DNA of 37,365 nucleotides from positions 1 through 37,365 of the forward strand of contig NZ_JABXKI010000058.1 in the NCBI RefSeq assembly GCF_017115095.1. Reading direction: 5' to 3'. The position numbers and the translations under genes were made by a program. Of this stretch, positions 15,802 through 24,370 are shown one piece after another. The first letter of the stretch is position 1. Every line of letters begins with the position of its first letter. A model generated the notes under the pieces. That model had not been told where the DNA came from, did no database searches, and was given only the letters and a program-made list of their open reading frames with translations. The stretch is from Nostoc sp. NMS4 (GTDB lineage Bacteria > Cyanobacteriota > Cyanobacteriia > Cyanobacteriales > Nostocaceae).

Positions 15802-16818
15802 TTAAAATCGCTGATTTTTTCTTCTCTGCTTTAAGCGTTTGGGCTTCCTAAAATACTGAAAGAAGCGATTAATAAAGCGAGAAGATGGCTTTTTATTAGT
15901 CGATGCTTGTTCCCTTGGAGCCTTGCCATTATAGTTTGTGTTATCAGATATATGTACAGCATTTTTAGTTGGAACTATACCGCTTCCATGCCTTCGAGAA
16001 TAAACTTGAGTAAATTCTGCACCGAAGAAAAGAATCTGTGCGGCATAGTTAACCCAAGCTAAAATTACCACCAGTGAACCAGCAGCCCCATAAGTCGATC
16101 CAAAGCTGCCATTACCCAAATATTGTCCTAATAAAAATCTCCCAATAGAGAACAAAACTGAGGTCAGAGAAGCCCCAACTAAAACATCACTCCAGGCAAT
16201 TTTGACATCTGGTAGGACTTTAAAAATTAGTCCGAACAGCACTGTCGTGATTGCAAAAGAAAGGGTGAAATTGGCAAACTGCCAGATGAAATCGAAACCT
16301 GGTAACAAATTACTAAAATATGTTACTAATGTTGCTAATATCGTACTAATTACTAGAGAAACTAAAAGTAAAAAGCCAATTCCGATCACCATTGCAAAGG
16401 ACAAAACGCGGAGGCGAATCATATTATTTATGCCACGTCCAGGTTTGGGTTTAACTTCCCAAATCGTGTTCATGGCATCTTGCAACTCAGTAAATAAGCC
16501 TGTAGCACCCACTAGTAGAACTAGGACACTAATAATCGAAGCGATCGCACCTGTTTTTGGTTGGTTAGCATTTTTGATCGCTGTTTCGAGAAACTTTGCG
16601 CCATCTACCCCGACTAAACCTTGAATTTGTCCGACAATTTGACCCCTTGCCGCTTCCTCTCCAAATACTGCACCTGCGATCGCAATTACAATAATTAGCA
16701 ATGGTGCAATGGAAAAAATCGTGTAATAAGCTAACGCCGCCGCTAACCGTGAGGCTTTATCTTCACTCCATTCTTTAAACGTCTCTTGTAATAACTTCCA
16801 AATTTCTTGCAAATTCAT
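15802..16818 (-). CDS. YihY/BrkB family inner-membrane protein
   Basis: This 338-residue protein opens WSEDKASRLAAALAYYTIFSIAPLL, the conserved start of the YihY/UPF0761 (once called BrkB or RNase BN) family. About six membrane segments follow, including ASIISVLVLLVGATGLF, MVIGIGFLLLVSLVISTIL and AAGSLVVILAWVNYAAQI. Residues after about 275 form a basic cytoplasmic tail rich in Lys and Arg. The family's role is not settled; the RNase BN claim was withdrawn in E. coli. AAGGAG lies ten bases before the ATG. The DUF421 gene starts 16 bases after its stop, so the two were probably one operon. Confidence 0.9.
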   Translation of the reverse strand: MNLQEIWKLLQETFKEWSEDKASRLAAALAYYTIFSIAPLLIIVIAIAGAVFGEEAARGQIVGQIQGLVGVDGAKFLETAIKNANQPKTGAIASIISVLVLLVGATGLFTELQDAMNTIWEVKPKPGRGINNMIRLRVLSFAMVIGIGFLLLVSLVISTILATLVTYFSNLLPGFDFIWQFANFTLSFAITTVLFGLIFKVLPDVKIAWSDVLVGASLTSVLFSIGRFLLGQYLGNGSFGSTYGAAGSLVVILAWVNYAAQILFFGAEFTQVYSRRHGSGIVPTKNAVHISDNTNYNGKAPREQASTNKKPSSRFINRFFQYFRKPKRLKQRRKNQRF

Positions 16819-17204
16819 CCAATCAGTCTCCTTGTAGGGGATGTTGCTTAGTCCCTGATATATTGGATACTGATTTGCTCAGTTGTGACATCCTCCCAAG
16901 GGAGTTTGTGAAGGGTTCTTGGGGAGGAATTTAGAATTTTATAGTGACAATGCGATGTCTATGACGGGCGTAGCTGCGGCGCAAATTGGCGATAATTAAT
17001 AAAGATGCGCTGATGTTGATCCTATAGCAAAGTAATTTTTACCTAGTAGTCTGTCCCAAAAGTTTTGAGAGGTGAATCAGTTTTAAATTTATCTTCTTTA
17101 CCTCTTAACTTTGCGCTCTTTGCGTCCTTCTCTAACGAGACGCTGCGCGAATGCGGTTCGTTTTCTTAACCCAGCAAAATTAATGAGACAGCCCACTAAA
17201 AGCA
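16819..17204. other. Intergenic region with decayed repeat DNA
   Basis: No gene is seen in these 386 bases. The stretch has pieces that look like dispersed Nostoc repeats (TTGCGCTCTTTGCGTCC, CTCTAACGAGACGCTGCGCG). A weak pair, TAGTCTGTCCCA near 17046 and TGAGACAGCCCACTA just before 17205, may be imperfect inverted ends of a small element. The promoters of yihY and of the 17205 gene must lie here. Confidence 0.4.
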
Positions 17205-17834
17205 ATGACACAGACCGCAGCGATTACCACTCTTGAGGATGCAGAAAATCGATTTGGTTTTGTTCGTGTTGAAAACCAGCAATTTTTCCCAGAGTGGTAT
17301 GAGGGATTGTCTGAAATTACAGAAGCGGAAAAAGCCTCTGTGGATGTCGTGCGGCGCAGGTATCTTTATCACCGTGGCGGCGGTGATTTACTAGAAGGGA
17401 CGGTCATATTGTTGTTGGTGTCACCAATACTTGCACTCTCTGGATTTTACGATCCTCCTTTCAGAATTAAGGCTGAATCATCCGTGGAACTAATGCTGAA
17501 TGATGGCGAGGAGATACTGCGCGGACGGATTGATGTTTTAGTGTTACAAGATCGGTTGTGGGTGATGGTGTTGGAGTCGAAAAAAACCACACTCTCAGTT
17601 TGGTCGGCTGTACCGCAAGCCTTAGCTTATATGATGGCTAACCCCAACCCCAGTAAACCTGTGTTTGGGATGGTAACGAATGGAGACGATATTTTATTTG
17701 TGAAAGTGACGCAAACAAATACACCGCAGTATGATTTGTCAAGAGTCTTTGCTCCATTTGCATCCGCGAGAGAACTTTACGCCGTTTTGCAAATTCTCAA
17801 ACGTATTGGTCAGTTAATTTCTCCTGCGTCTTAG
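17205..17834 (+). CDS. PD-(D/E)XK nuclease-like protein (restriction subunit R-like)
   Basis: This 209-residue protein has a central GRIDVLVLQDRLWVMVLESKK, in which Asp110, Glu124 and Lys126 fit the D...ExK core of a PD-(D/E)XK nuclease; Glu92 could be the extra helix acid. It resembles single-domain cyanobacterial proteins labelled type I restriction endonuclease subunit R, which have the N-terminal nuclease fold but no helicase. No methylase or specificity gene is nearby, so it is not a working type I system. The ending (ELYAVLQILKRIGQLI) is helical. Its role is unknown; an orphan nuclease or a structural remnant are both possible. Confidence 0.65.
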   Translation: MTQTAAITTLEDAENRFGFVRVENQQFFPEWYEGLSEITEAEKASVDVVRRRYLYHRGGGDLLEGTVILLLVSPILALSGFYDPPFRIKAESSVELMLNDGEEILRGRIDVLVLQDRLWVMVLESKKTTLSVWSAVPQALAYMMANPNPSKPVFGMVTNGDDILFVKVTQTNTPQYDLSRVFAPFASARELYAVLQILKRIGQLISPAS

Positions 17835-17872
17835 AGGTTATTTGGAAAGCCTTGGCGTTTACCCCACCCTAA

Positions 17873-17948
17873 CCCTCCCCTTGCAAAGGGGAGGGAACTG
17901 GATTTCCTGTTTCCCCCCAATACATCGGGGGGATTAAGGGGGGTAATT
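17873..17948. repeat. GC-rich hairpin and shared GGGGGGATTAAGGGGGG repeat
   Basis: A 10-bp stem (CCCTCCCCTT / AAGGGGAGGG, 3-base loop, 17873-17895) lies 39 bases after the nuclease-like gene and could end its transcript. Downstream, ATCGGGGGGATTAAGGGGGG recurs at about 30697-30716. Both belong to intergenic repeat families common in Nostocales. Confidence 0.65.
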
Positions 17949-17998
17949 TGACTTGTGTTGGCATTTATTACAACTATTGCACGGATTGAAAAAGGGCT

Positions 17999-18190
17999 TT
18001 ACAAAGTCCAATTATCCAAAACTATATTCGGTACTTGACAAAAGTCCTGGTTGTTGCGTGTAACCAAAATTCCATTCATCGAAAGAGCGATGCCTACGGC
18101 TGGCTGTGCCAACGCTGCAATCCGTAAATCCTGCCGACCAACTTTAATCTTTTGATTAGATTCCTATACAATGCTTGTGCTTCATTTGTA
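17999..18190 (-). pseudogene. Broken VapC-like PIN toxin, C-terminal part
   Basis: On the minus strand the frame closing at 17999 reads VGRQDLRIAALAQPAVGIAL then SMNGILVTRNNQDFCQVPN and IVLDNWTL. GRQDLRIAA...NGILVTRNxxDFxQVPN is the C-terminal half of a VapC-type PIN domain with its late acidic residues. One frame upstream, EAQALYRNLIKRL fits the preceding helix, so there is a frameshift near 18155. The N-terminal half, with the first Asp, is gone. An extra 8 residues (about LAQPAVGI) break the motif where relatives read straight on to ALSMNG; the DNA there (GCGATGCCTACGGCTGGC) looks like an inserted mini-repeat. Confidence 0.7.
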
Positions 18191-18274
18191 CTGTTACTCA
18201 TCTATTAGAATCATAGCTTTTGCCTTGCTAATTAGAAAAAGTGAAATTTGACGAATCTTAATTAAGAATTAGTA

Positions 18275-19804
18275 TTACTGCATTCTGTCGATTGTGCGAT
18301 ACTGAATCGCCTCCGCCACATGATTAGTTTGTAGCTCATCTTCTCCCGCTAAATCTGCAATAGTTCGTGCTACTTTGAGAATGCGATCGCTGGCTCTTGC
18401 CGATAAGCCTAATTTTCTAATGGCTGCTTCTAATAAATTGCGGCTAGCATCATCTAACTTGCACCATTTCTGAAGATGGCGACTTTGCAGATGGGCATTG
18501 CAACGCAGATTTACTTCTCCTTGGAAACGGGTAATGGCGCGATCGCTTGCTTGTTGAACTCGTTCGCGGACTGATATTGATGTTTCTCCCGTCGGTTGTT
18601 GGGTAATTTCTTCTGGTTTCAAGCGATTCACTGCAACTTGTAAATCAATTCGATCCATCAATGGCCCAGAAAGTTTTGCCCAATATTGCTCGCGTTGGCG
18701 GGGAGAACAAGTACATTGTTGGATGGTATCGCCATAGTAACCGCATGGACAAGGATTTGTACTCGCCACCAAAGTAAATTGCGCGGGAAACATTACCGAT
18801 AATTTGGTGCGGGAAATTGTCACATAGCCATCTTCTAAAGGTTGACGCAGAAATTCTAAAACATCTCGTTTAAATTCCGTCAACTCATCGAGGAAAAGTA
18901 CACCTCTGTGAGATAATGATATCTCTCCAGGGCGAGGGAAGCTACCACCACCAACTAGAGAAGGGCCGGATGCTGAGTGGTGAGGACTGCGAAAAGGGCG
19001 ATCGCGTACCAATGTACCACGATTTTTCAATAAACCAGCTACCGAATGAATGCGAGTCACTTCGAGAGATTCGGCAAAACTCAACGGCGGTAAAATTCCC
19101 GGTAAGCGTCTTGCTAGCATCGTCTTCCCGCTACCAGGCGGCCCGACAAAAATGAGATTATGCCCGCCAGCCGCAGCAATTTCTAAAGCACGACGCGCAT
19201 GAGCTTGTCCTTTCACGTCATGCAAATCTGCGCCAGGGTATGATACTGTTGTTGTCTGTATTGTACTATCTATCTGCACAGGTTTGTAACGCCCCGGATT
19301 ATTTAAAAAATCCACCACTTCAGACAGATGTTTGCAGCCGTAAACAGCCAACTCTTCAACCACTGCTGCTTCTTGGGCATTGTCAGCAGGGAGAACTAAA
19401 CCTGCAATTCCCATCTTTTGGGCTGCTGCGGCGATGGGTAGTACACCAGCGACGGGACGCAAACTACCATCTAAAGAGACTTCGCCCAAAAATAGATAAT
19501 CCCCCAACAAATCGGCGCTAACTTGCTCAGAAGCCGCCAAAATTCCCACACTAATCGGCAAATCGAAACAGGGGCCTTCTTTGCGTAAATCTGCCGGAGT
19601 TAAATTAATTACTATCTTTCGCATCGGAAAGGCAAAGCCAGTATTTTTCAAAGTTGCTTTGACTCTCTCTCTTGATTCTTGAATTGCTGAATCTGGTAGT
19701 CCCAAGACAACAATTCCCGGTAATCCCCCTGACACATCGACTTCTACGCCGACTTTGACGGCATCGATGCCCACAATTGATGCACTCCAGACTCTAGCAA
19801 GCAT
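18275..19804 (-). CDS. comM: YifB/ComM family Mg-chelatase-like AAA+ ATPase
   Basis: ComM is a hexameric helicase that promotes branch migration during natural transformation. The 509-residue product has an N-terminal Lon-protease-like fold domain (residues 1-170, VEVDVSGGLPGIVVLGLPDS), a Walker A motif GPPGSGKTMLARRLPG, the HHSASGPSLVGGG segment, Walker B GVLFLDELTEF, the zinc-site pattern CPCGYYGD...CTC, and a C-terminal Mg-chelatase domain (LSARASDRILKVARTIADL). The length is normal and no defect is seen. The gene is monocistronic here, with the AAA+ motifs all intact. Confidence 0.93.
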   Translation of the reverse strand: MLARVWSASIVGIDAVKVGVEVDVSGGLPGIVVLGLPDSAIQESRERVKATLKNTGFAFPMRKIVINLTPADLRKEGPCFDLPISVGILAASEQVSADLLGDYLFLGEVSLDGSLRPVAGVLPIAAAAQKMGIAGLVLPADNAQEAAVVEELAVYGCKHLSEVVDFLNNPGRYKPVQIDSTIQTTTVSYPGADLHDVKGQAHARRALEIAAAGGHNLIFVGPPGSGKTMLARRLPGILPPLSFAESLEVTRIHSVAGLLKNRGTLVRDRPFRSPHHSASGPSLVGGGSFPRPGEISLSHRGVLFLDELTEFKRDVLEFLRQPLEDGYVTISRTKLSVMFPAQFTLVASTNPCPCGYYGDTIQQCTCSPRQREQYWAKLSGPLMDRIDLQVAVNRLKPEEITQQPTGETSISVRERVQQASDRAITRFQGEVNLRCNAHLQSRHLQKWCKLDDASRNLLEAAIRKLGLSARASDRILKVARTIADLAGEDELQTNHVAEAIQYRTIDRMQ

Positions 19805-19931
19805 TGCTTATATAACAGTAAACCAATAGACATCTCTAGCAGATCAGTTGTTAGATTGGCATTAGTGAAACCACCTAGACGATTTCTCGAAATTACAGCA
19901 ATTTTCAGGTATTTAGACCACTAGGGGCAAT

Positions 19932-20159
19932 TCATGAATTACTCCTACGACAGATATGGTTCAAATACATCAAAACTGTAATTAATGCCAGTCCTCCAAT
20001 GATTATGGCAATATTTGTTAATGCTTGGGTGATGTATTCGATTTTTTCTAGATTTGAAAATCCTTGAATGTTTTCAAAGAATGAGAAAATTAAACTTAAT
20101 AGACATCTCCAAAAAAGAGCAAGAAAAATATTATTCAGAAAAGGCAAGCAAACATACAT
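19932..20159 (-). pseudogene. Truncated copy of the pentapeptide-repeat gene's N-terminus
   Basis: This 75-codon frame contains FSFFENIQGFSNLEKIEYIT then QALTNIAIIIGGLALI, nearly identical to residues of the 413-aa pentapeptide protein at 22564-23805 (FFENIQGFSNQEKIEYITQA then LTTIAIIIGGLALI). The DNA is also closely similar over roughly 120 bases (about 19980-20100 against 23605-23720). The likeness stops after GGLALI, and the whole repeat domain is absent. The flanks carry MITE-like pieces (AGACATCTCC near 20100, CAATTCATGAATT near 19928). It is a partial duplicate and unlikely to be functional. Confidence 0.7.
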
Positions 20160-20226
20160 TTAAAAGTCAGATAATTATCTTGCCAGATGCCAGCAATATC
20201 GTTAGATTGGGAAAATAAGAATCATT

Positions 20227-22365
20227 ATGACATTCCAAAGAATCCATAAAACTGCTGGGAGCAATGCCCAAATCCCAGAGAGAACATTCCCGTTGACATC
20301 AAGACCATTTGCGCCGATTACTAAACAAACAACACTAACTCCCCTTCGGCAACCGCAACAAACCGAGGGATTAGTTCAAAGAAAAACGAACTTGTTAGAA
20401 ATCTCTGGTTTAATGCCACAGCCAAAAACAAAACGACCACAAGTAATACAGGCAAAGCTGACTATTGGGCAACCAGGTGATAAGTATGAGCAAGAAGCAG
20501 ACACCGTAGCGCGTCAAGTGGTACAGCGTCTTCATGCACCCATGCCAACTCCAAACATCGATATGAGCCAGCCTCCAAGCGAATTTGTCCAACGCATGAA
20601 AGCCCAGACATTACAGCGAACACACGGGCATCAACAACCAGAAATATCAACCCCAAAAACGAATTTACTCAAACGAACAGCAGGTACAAAGCGCCAGACG
20701 ATGCCATCAGAACAACTGCAACCTCAACAGATGCTTCAACAACGAGTGCAGAGAACATCTGAAACTGTTATCCAGGCAATGTTCAAGAACCCGCGAAAGC
20801 GACCACTGGATGAAGAAAGCGACAGTAGTGGTAATAAACGTCAAAAAACAGATACGACAGCTGCCTATGATGAAGAGCAAGAATTCCTCAAGGCGAGAAA
20901 ATTTGATAATCCACCTCTTAGGGAAAAGCATAAGCCAGAAATATTGTGTCACAAGAATGACAAGTTTTATAAGATGAAAGATGGGAAACCAGACTTTAGC
21001 TTTGAATTTCTTTTCACGCGAGACAAAAGTTTTAAGGTGGAAACTCAAATCAAGGCTATGAAAAATGATTTTGAAGAAGAAGGTTATGTTTTCTACGACA
21101 AAGGCTTTCAGTGTGATTGCTGGGTAGACATAGATAATACTAGGACTGATGTAAAGGATATAGGCAGCGATTTCTCTACAATAGATGAGCCGCTTTTCCC
21201 AATTGATAATAGTGGAAAACCAATACTGCCATCACCAGATGATGTCAAACAAGGCAAAATTGGAGATTGTTATCTGATGGCAGCTATTGCAAGCATCGCA
21301 CAAACTGAGCCTGAATACATCTTTACAATGTTTCGTGACTATGGAGATACGGTCGCCGTGCGGTTATTTGATGTAGATGAATCAGAACCTGAAAACCAGC
21401 AATTTACACCACTGTATATAAAAATAGACAAATCAGTTGTCAAAGACGAAGATGGTAATTTGGTATATAGTCAGGGTGCTTTGTGGGTACATATGCTTGA
21501 AAAAGCTTATGCTGTTGCCGGATTTGGAGGAGACTTATCAACAACGGACAATGAAATACCACCTTCGTATGAAAAGATTCATGCAGGTGTCAGTCGCTAT
21601 GCTCTGATGATATTACGAGGTAGAAAATTCACTACGGCAAATATCTCGAATGAAGGAGATAAGATTAAGAATAAAAAGCTGTTGCTCTCAAGTCTGGAGG
21701 AGGTTAATAAATACCATTTAGCCAAGGGTGGGGATGTCAATAAGTATAAGGATTTAATCAGCTTTACAATATTTAAAGGCGATGTGGGGAAAATAGACAA
21801 ATGGATGGATTGGCTGACCCAACAAAATGGAGTAGAAGCAGTAAAAGAAATTGAGACGATGATAACTAATAAACGGAGTGGAAGTTACAAAGAAGAAATC
21901 CGATTAGAAGATTGTGAAATGATTTTTGATGCAAAAGGACTTGATGCAACACTAATGACCGATCTTATGGATAATTATTTCCAAAGAATATTTCCAGGAA
22001 AGAGGGGAACCCACAGATATACAGACCAACAGTTAAAGATATATGAGAATATTAAAAAATTCATATCAAATCACAGACCTATAACTGTAAGTGCTCATAA
22101 GAACGTAGGTCGAGATATGACAGATAGTGATAGAGGCGAGAAAGAGTCTAAGGGACTGCTAGGAAACCATGTTTATACAATAATGGGCTGTAAAATTGAC
22201 TCAGCTAATCTACGCTACATAACGGTTCGTAACCCTTGGGGAAAATACGGTCGAGCCTATAACATGGATGCAACCATAGGGAGTAAGGCAAAGGAAAAGA
22301 CAGATGGTACATTCGATGTAGAATTGAGTGATTTCACAAAGCGCTTCAAAAGCATAGATTACTAG
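20227..22365 (+). CDS. Calpain-like cysteine protease with eCIS-cargo-like N-terminus
   Basis: This 712-residue protein has a Gln/Pro/Thr-rich, disordered N-terminus containing KLTIGQPGDKYEQEADTVA (about 77-95). That motif sits in the leaders of many cyanobacterial proteins linked to extracellular contractile injection systems (DUF4157-type cargo). Residues 190-207 (RKRPLDE...NKRQK) resemble a bipartite nuclear localisation signal. The C-terminal half is a calpain (C2) catalytic domain: Cys348 in KIGDCYLMAAIAS, ALWVHMLEKAYA, His648 in GNHVYTIMG, Asn669 in VRNPWGKYGR, and the closing ELSDFTKRF. Cys to His spans 300 residues, against about 160 in classical calpains, so there is an insertion of about 140 residues. 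No signal peptide is present. It is probably a toxin or effector; no injection genes are in the window. Confidence 0.85.
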   Translation: MTFQRIHKTAGSNAQIPERTFPLTSRPFAPITKQTTLTPLRQPQQTEGLVQRKTNLLEISGLMPQPKTKRPQVIQAKLTIGQPGDKYEQEADTVARQVVQRLHAPMPTPNIDMSQPPSEFVQRMKAQTLQRTHGHQQPEISTPKTNLLKRTAGTKRQTMPSEQLQPQQMLQQRVQRTSETVIQAMFKNPRKRPLDEESDSSGNKRQKTDTTAAYDEEQEFLKARKFDNPPLREKHKPEILCHKNDKFYKMKDGKPDFSFEFLFTRDKSFKVETQIKAMKNDFEEEGYVFYDKGFQCDCWVDIDNTRTDVKDIGSDFSTIDEPLFPIDNSGKPILPSPDDVKQGKIGDCYLMAAIASIAQTEPEYIFTMFRDYGDTVAVRLFDVDESEPENQQFTPLYIKIDKSVVKDEDGNLVYSQGALWVHMLEKAYAVAGFGGDLSTTDNEIPPSYEKIHAGVSRYALMILRGRKFTTANISNEGDKIKNKKLLLSSLEEVNKYHLAKGGDVNKYKDLISFTIFKGDVGKIDKWMDWLTQQNGVEAVKEIETMITNKRSGSYKEEIRLEDCEMIFDAKGLDATLMTDLMDNYFQRIFPGKRGTHRYTDQQLKIYENIKKFISNHRPITVSAHKNVGRDMTDSDRGEKESKGLLGNHVYTIMGCKIDSANLRYITVRNPWGKYGRAYNMDATIGSKAKEKTDGTFDVELSDFTKRFKSIDY

Positions 22366-22563
22366 GAATCATATTTGATTTCTGAAAAAAACGGCGTTGC
22401 TGAATTGAAGTATGAAATTTCAAAATTCGATATTTCAAACTTTTACTCTCTGCGCCCCCCATTTCCAGAATTGTTATGAAGACTTTTGGTAAAAACTAGA
22501 GCATTAAGTGAAAACGGTAGAATGCGCCTAAATAACTAATGATCCTGAGATAACTTAACTAGA

Positions 22564-23805
22564 CTACCGCCAATGTGTCGGTGCTTCGATATAATCAGGT
22601 AGGCGAGTGGTGCGATCGCCAATTGCCTCTTCAATCTGCTGTGATTTGACATTTTCTGAGCAGCTCAAGTTTGTTCCACAGAGGTTAGCTTCTTGGAAAT
22701 TAGCCTCTTGGAGGTTAGCTGTACTAAGTAATGCACTTTCTAAATTAGCGCCAGCAAGTTTTGCCTTTTGCAAGTTACTGCCAATTAGGTTTGCATCTTG
22801 GAGATTGCTACCCTCGAAGTTGACTTCTTCCAAGTTGGCATCACAAAGAATTGCTCCTTCCAAGTTAGCATCACAAAGAACTGCTCCTGCTAAGTTGGCA
22901 TCACAAAGAACTGTCCCTTCTAAGTTGGCATCATAAAGGATTGCTTGGGAAAGGTTCGCTTTTCTCAGAATTGCGCCTTGGAGATTGGCTTCTGGGAGGA
23001 TTGCTTTTTGCAGGTTCGCTTCATAGAAGATTGATCCACAAAGACAGGTAACAGATAAATCTGCTTCGGAGAGGTTGACTCTGGTAAAATTGACCCATTG
23101 CAAGTTAGCCCCGGCAAGAATTGCTCTAGAGAGGTTAGCTTCTGTTAAGTCTGCATTACTCAGGTCTGTATTGCGTAAATCGAGTTTCTGATTGACTGGA
23201 TCTTTAAATGAATCGCGTCGTCCAATGACAGTTAAAGCTGTTTGAATATCTGTAGGAAGTTTTGATGATTGCAGTGACTCATCCTCATAATCCCGATTCA
23301 CCGGGGCATTCTCGCGGATAAAAGCAGCGAGGATTTCCATGATTGTCCAATGATCTTTTGGAGAATCTTTGGCAATTCGTTCTAAAGCATAAATTGCGGC
23401 AAATCGGGTTTCAATCTTTTCATTTCCCAATTGTTCAATCACCTTAGAAAAGCGTTCGGAAATATTTTCTGGTGGAGTTATTTGTGTCTGATTGATACAA
23501 TTTACGATATTGTTATCCCAAGCTATTGTTCCAGATAGGAGTTGCGTTAACAGGCTGTGATTCTCATCCAGAGAGAGTCTAGAGGTATAGTAACCATTAA
23601 GAATTAATGCCAATCCCCCAATAATTATGGCAATGGTTGTTAATGCTTGAGTGATGTATTCAATTTTTTCTTGATTTGAAAATCCTTGAATATTTTCAAA
23701 AAATGAGATAATTAGAGTGAATGATAAAATAAATATAACTGAGACAAATACCAACAAAGTCGTGAGTGCATTGGTCTTTATGAAAGACATGTCATAAGTC
23801 TTCAT
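22564..23805 (-). CDS. Membrane-anchored pentapeptide-repeat protein
   Basis: This 413-residue protein has two N-terminal hydrophobic segments (about 14-34, LLVFVSVIFILSFTLII, and 50-66, IAIIIGGLALIL), a helical middle (IEQLGNEKIETRFAAIYALE, ITVIGRRDSF), and then from about residue 205 a long run of A(D/N)LxX pentapeptides (LDLRNTDLSNADLTEANLSR onward) to about 385. Pentapeptide runs fold as a right-handed square beta helix. The layout of membrane anchor, EQLGNxKIETRxAAIYALER helix and repeats is very common in cyanobacteria. The function is unknown. A broken copy of the N-terminus lies on the other side of the calpain gene. Confidence 0.88.
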   Translation of the reverse strand: MKTYDMSFIKTNALTTLLVFVSVIFILSFTLIISFFENIQGFSNQEKIEYITQALTTIAIIIGGLALILNGYYTSRLSLDENHSLLTQLLSGTIAWDNNIVNCINQTQITPPENISERFSKVIEQLGNEKIETRFAAIYALERIAKDSPKDHWTIMEILAAFIRENAPVNRDYEDESLQSSKLPTDIQTALTVIGRRDSFKDPVNQKLDLRNTDLSNADLTEANLSRAILAGANLQWVNFTRVNLSEADLSVTCLCGSIFYEANLQKAILPEANLQGAILRKANLSQAILYDANLEGTVLCDANLAGAVLCDANLEGAILCDANLEEVNFEGSNLQDANLIGSNLQKAKLAGANLESALLSTANLQEANFQEANLCGTNLSCSENVKSQQIEEAIGDRTTRLPDYIEAPTHWR

Positions 23806-24370
23806 ATCCGACTCCTTACGGAAATAAATTTAGGTTGATTCTAAGAGTATCCGTAAAGTTATGATAGAGTAAAAATACTGATAAAATTGACTAGCTCTTA
23901 AATCTACTATATAAAAATTATCTATATATAGCAATCGTTAATCATTGGTGAGAAACAAAATTATCGATTTTCTAGAGAAGTCAGGGATCTGATTATTCCC
24001 CAATGATAAGACATCTGCTGAAATTAAATATGCGTTATCCAGAATCCTTGTAGAGACTTAGCACTGCGATGTTTCTACATTCTTTTCCACTCATATTTAT
24101 TTTACAGTAATTTTCAAGTATTTAGACCACGATTGAGACAGAGAGTAGGGAATAGTGTAGTTCAATTACTTGAAAAATGCGTGTAAATAGAGCTGCATAA
24201 ATTTTTAACAAGAGAATAAACTGCGAGACGATCGCGCCGTTGGGACATAACATTTTTATGGATCATCAGGAGTATTCCAGGCAATTAAAAAGATTATATT
24301 ACTTATGAAGAATAGTTTAAATTCTGTGAGATTAATCAGGTTTATCTAATTCTCCGGTTGATCGCAAACC
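23806..24370. other. Intergenic region with repeat copies, no gene seen
   Basis: These 565 bases hold several repeat fragments. Positions 23972-24007 match the repeat at 578-613. Positions 24009-24079 (AGACATCTGCTGAAATT... then TGTAGAGAC...GTTTCTACA) are a decayed copy of the MITE at 37205-37293. Positions 24111-24137 (TTACAGTAATTTTCAAGTAT then TTAGACCAC) recur at about 19895-19921. No gene is convincing. Confidence 0.55.
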
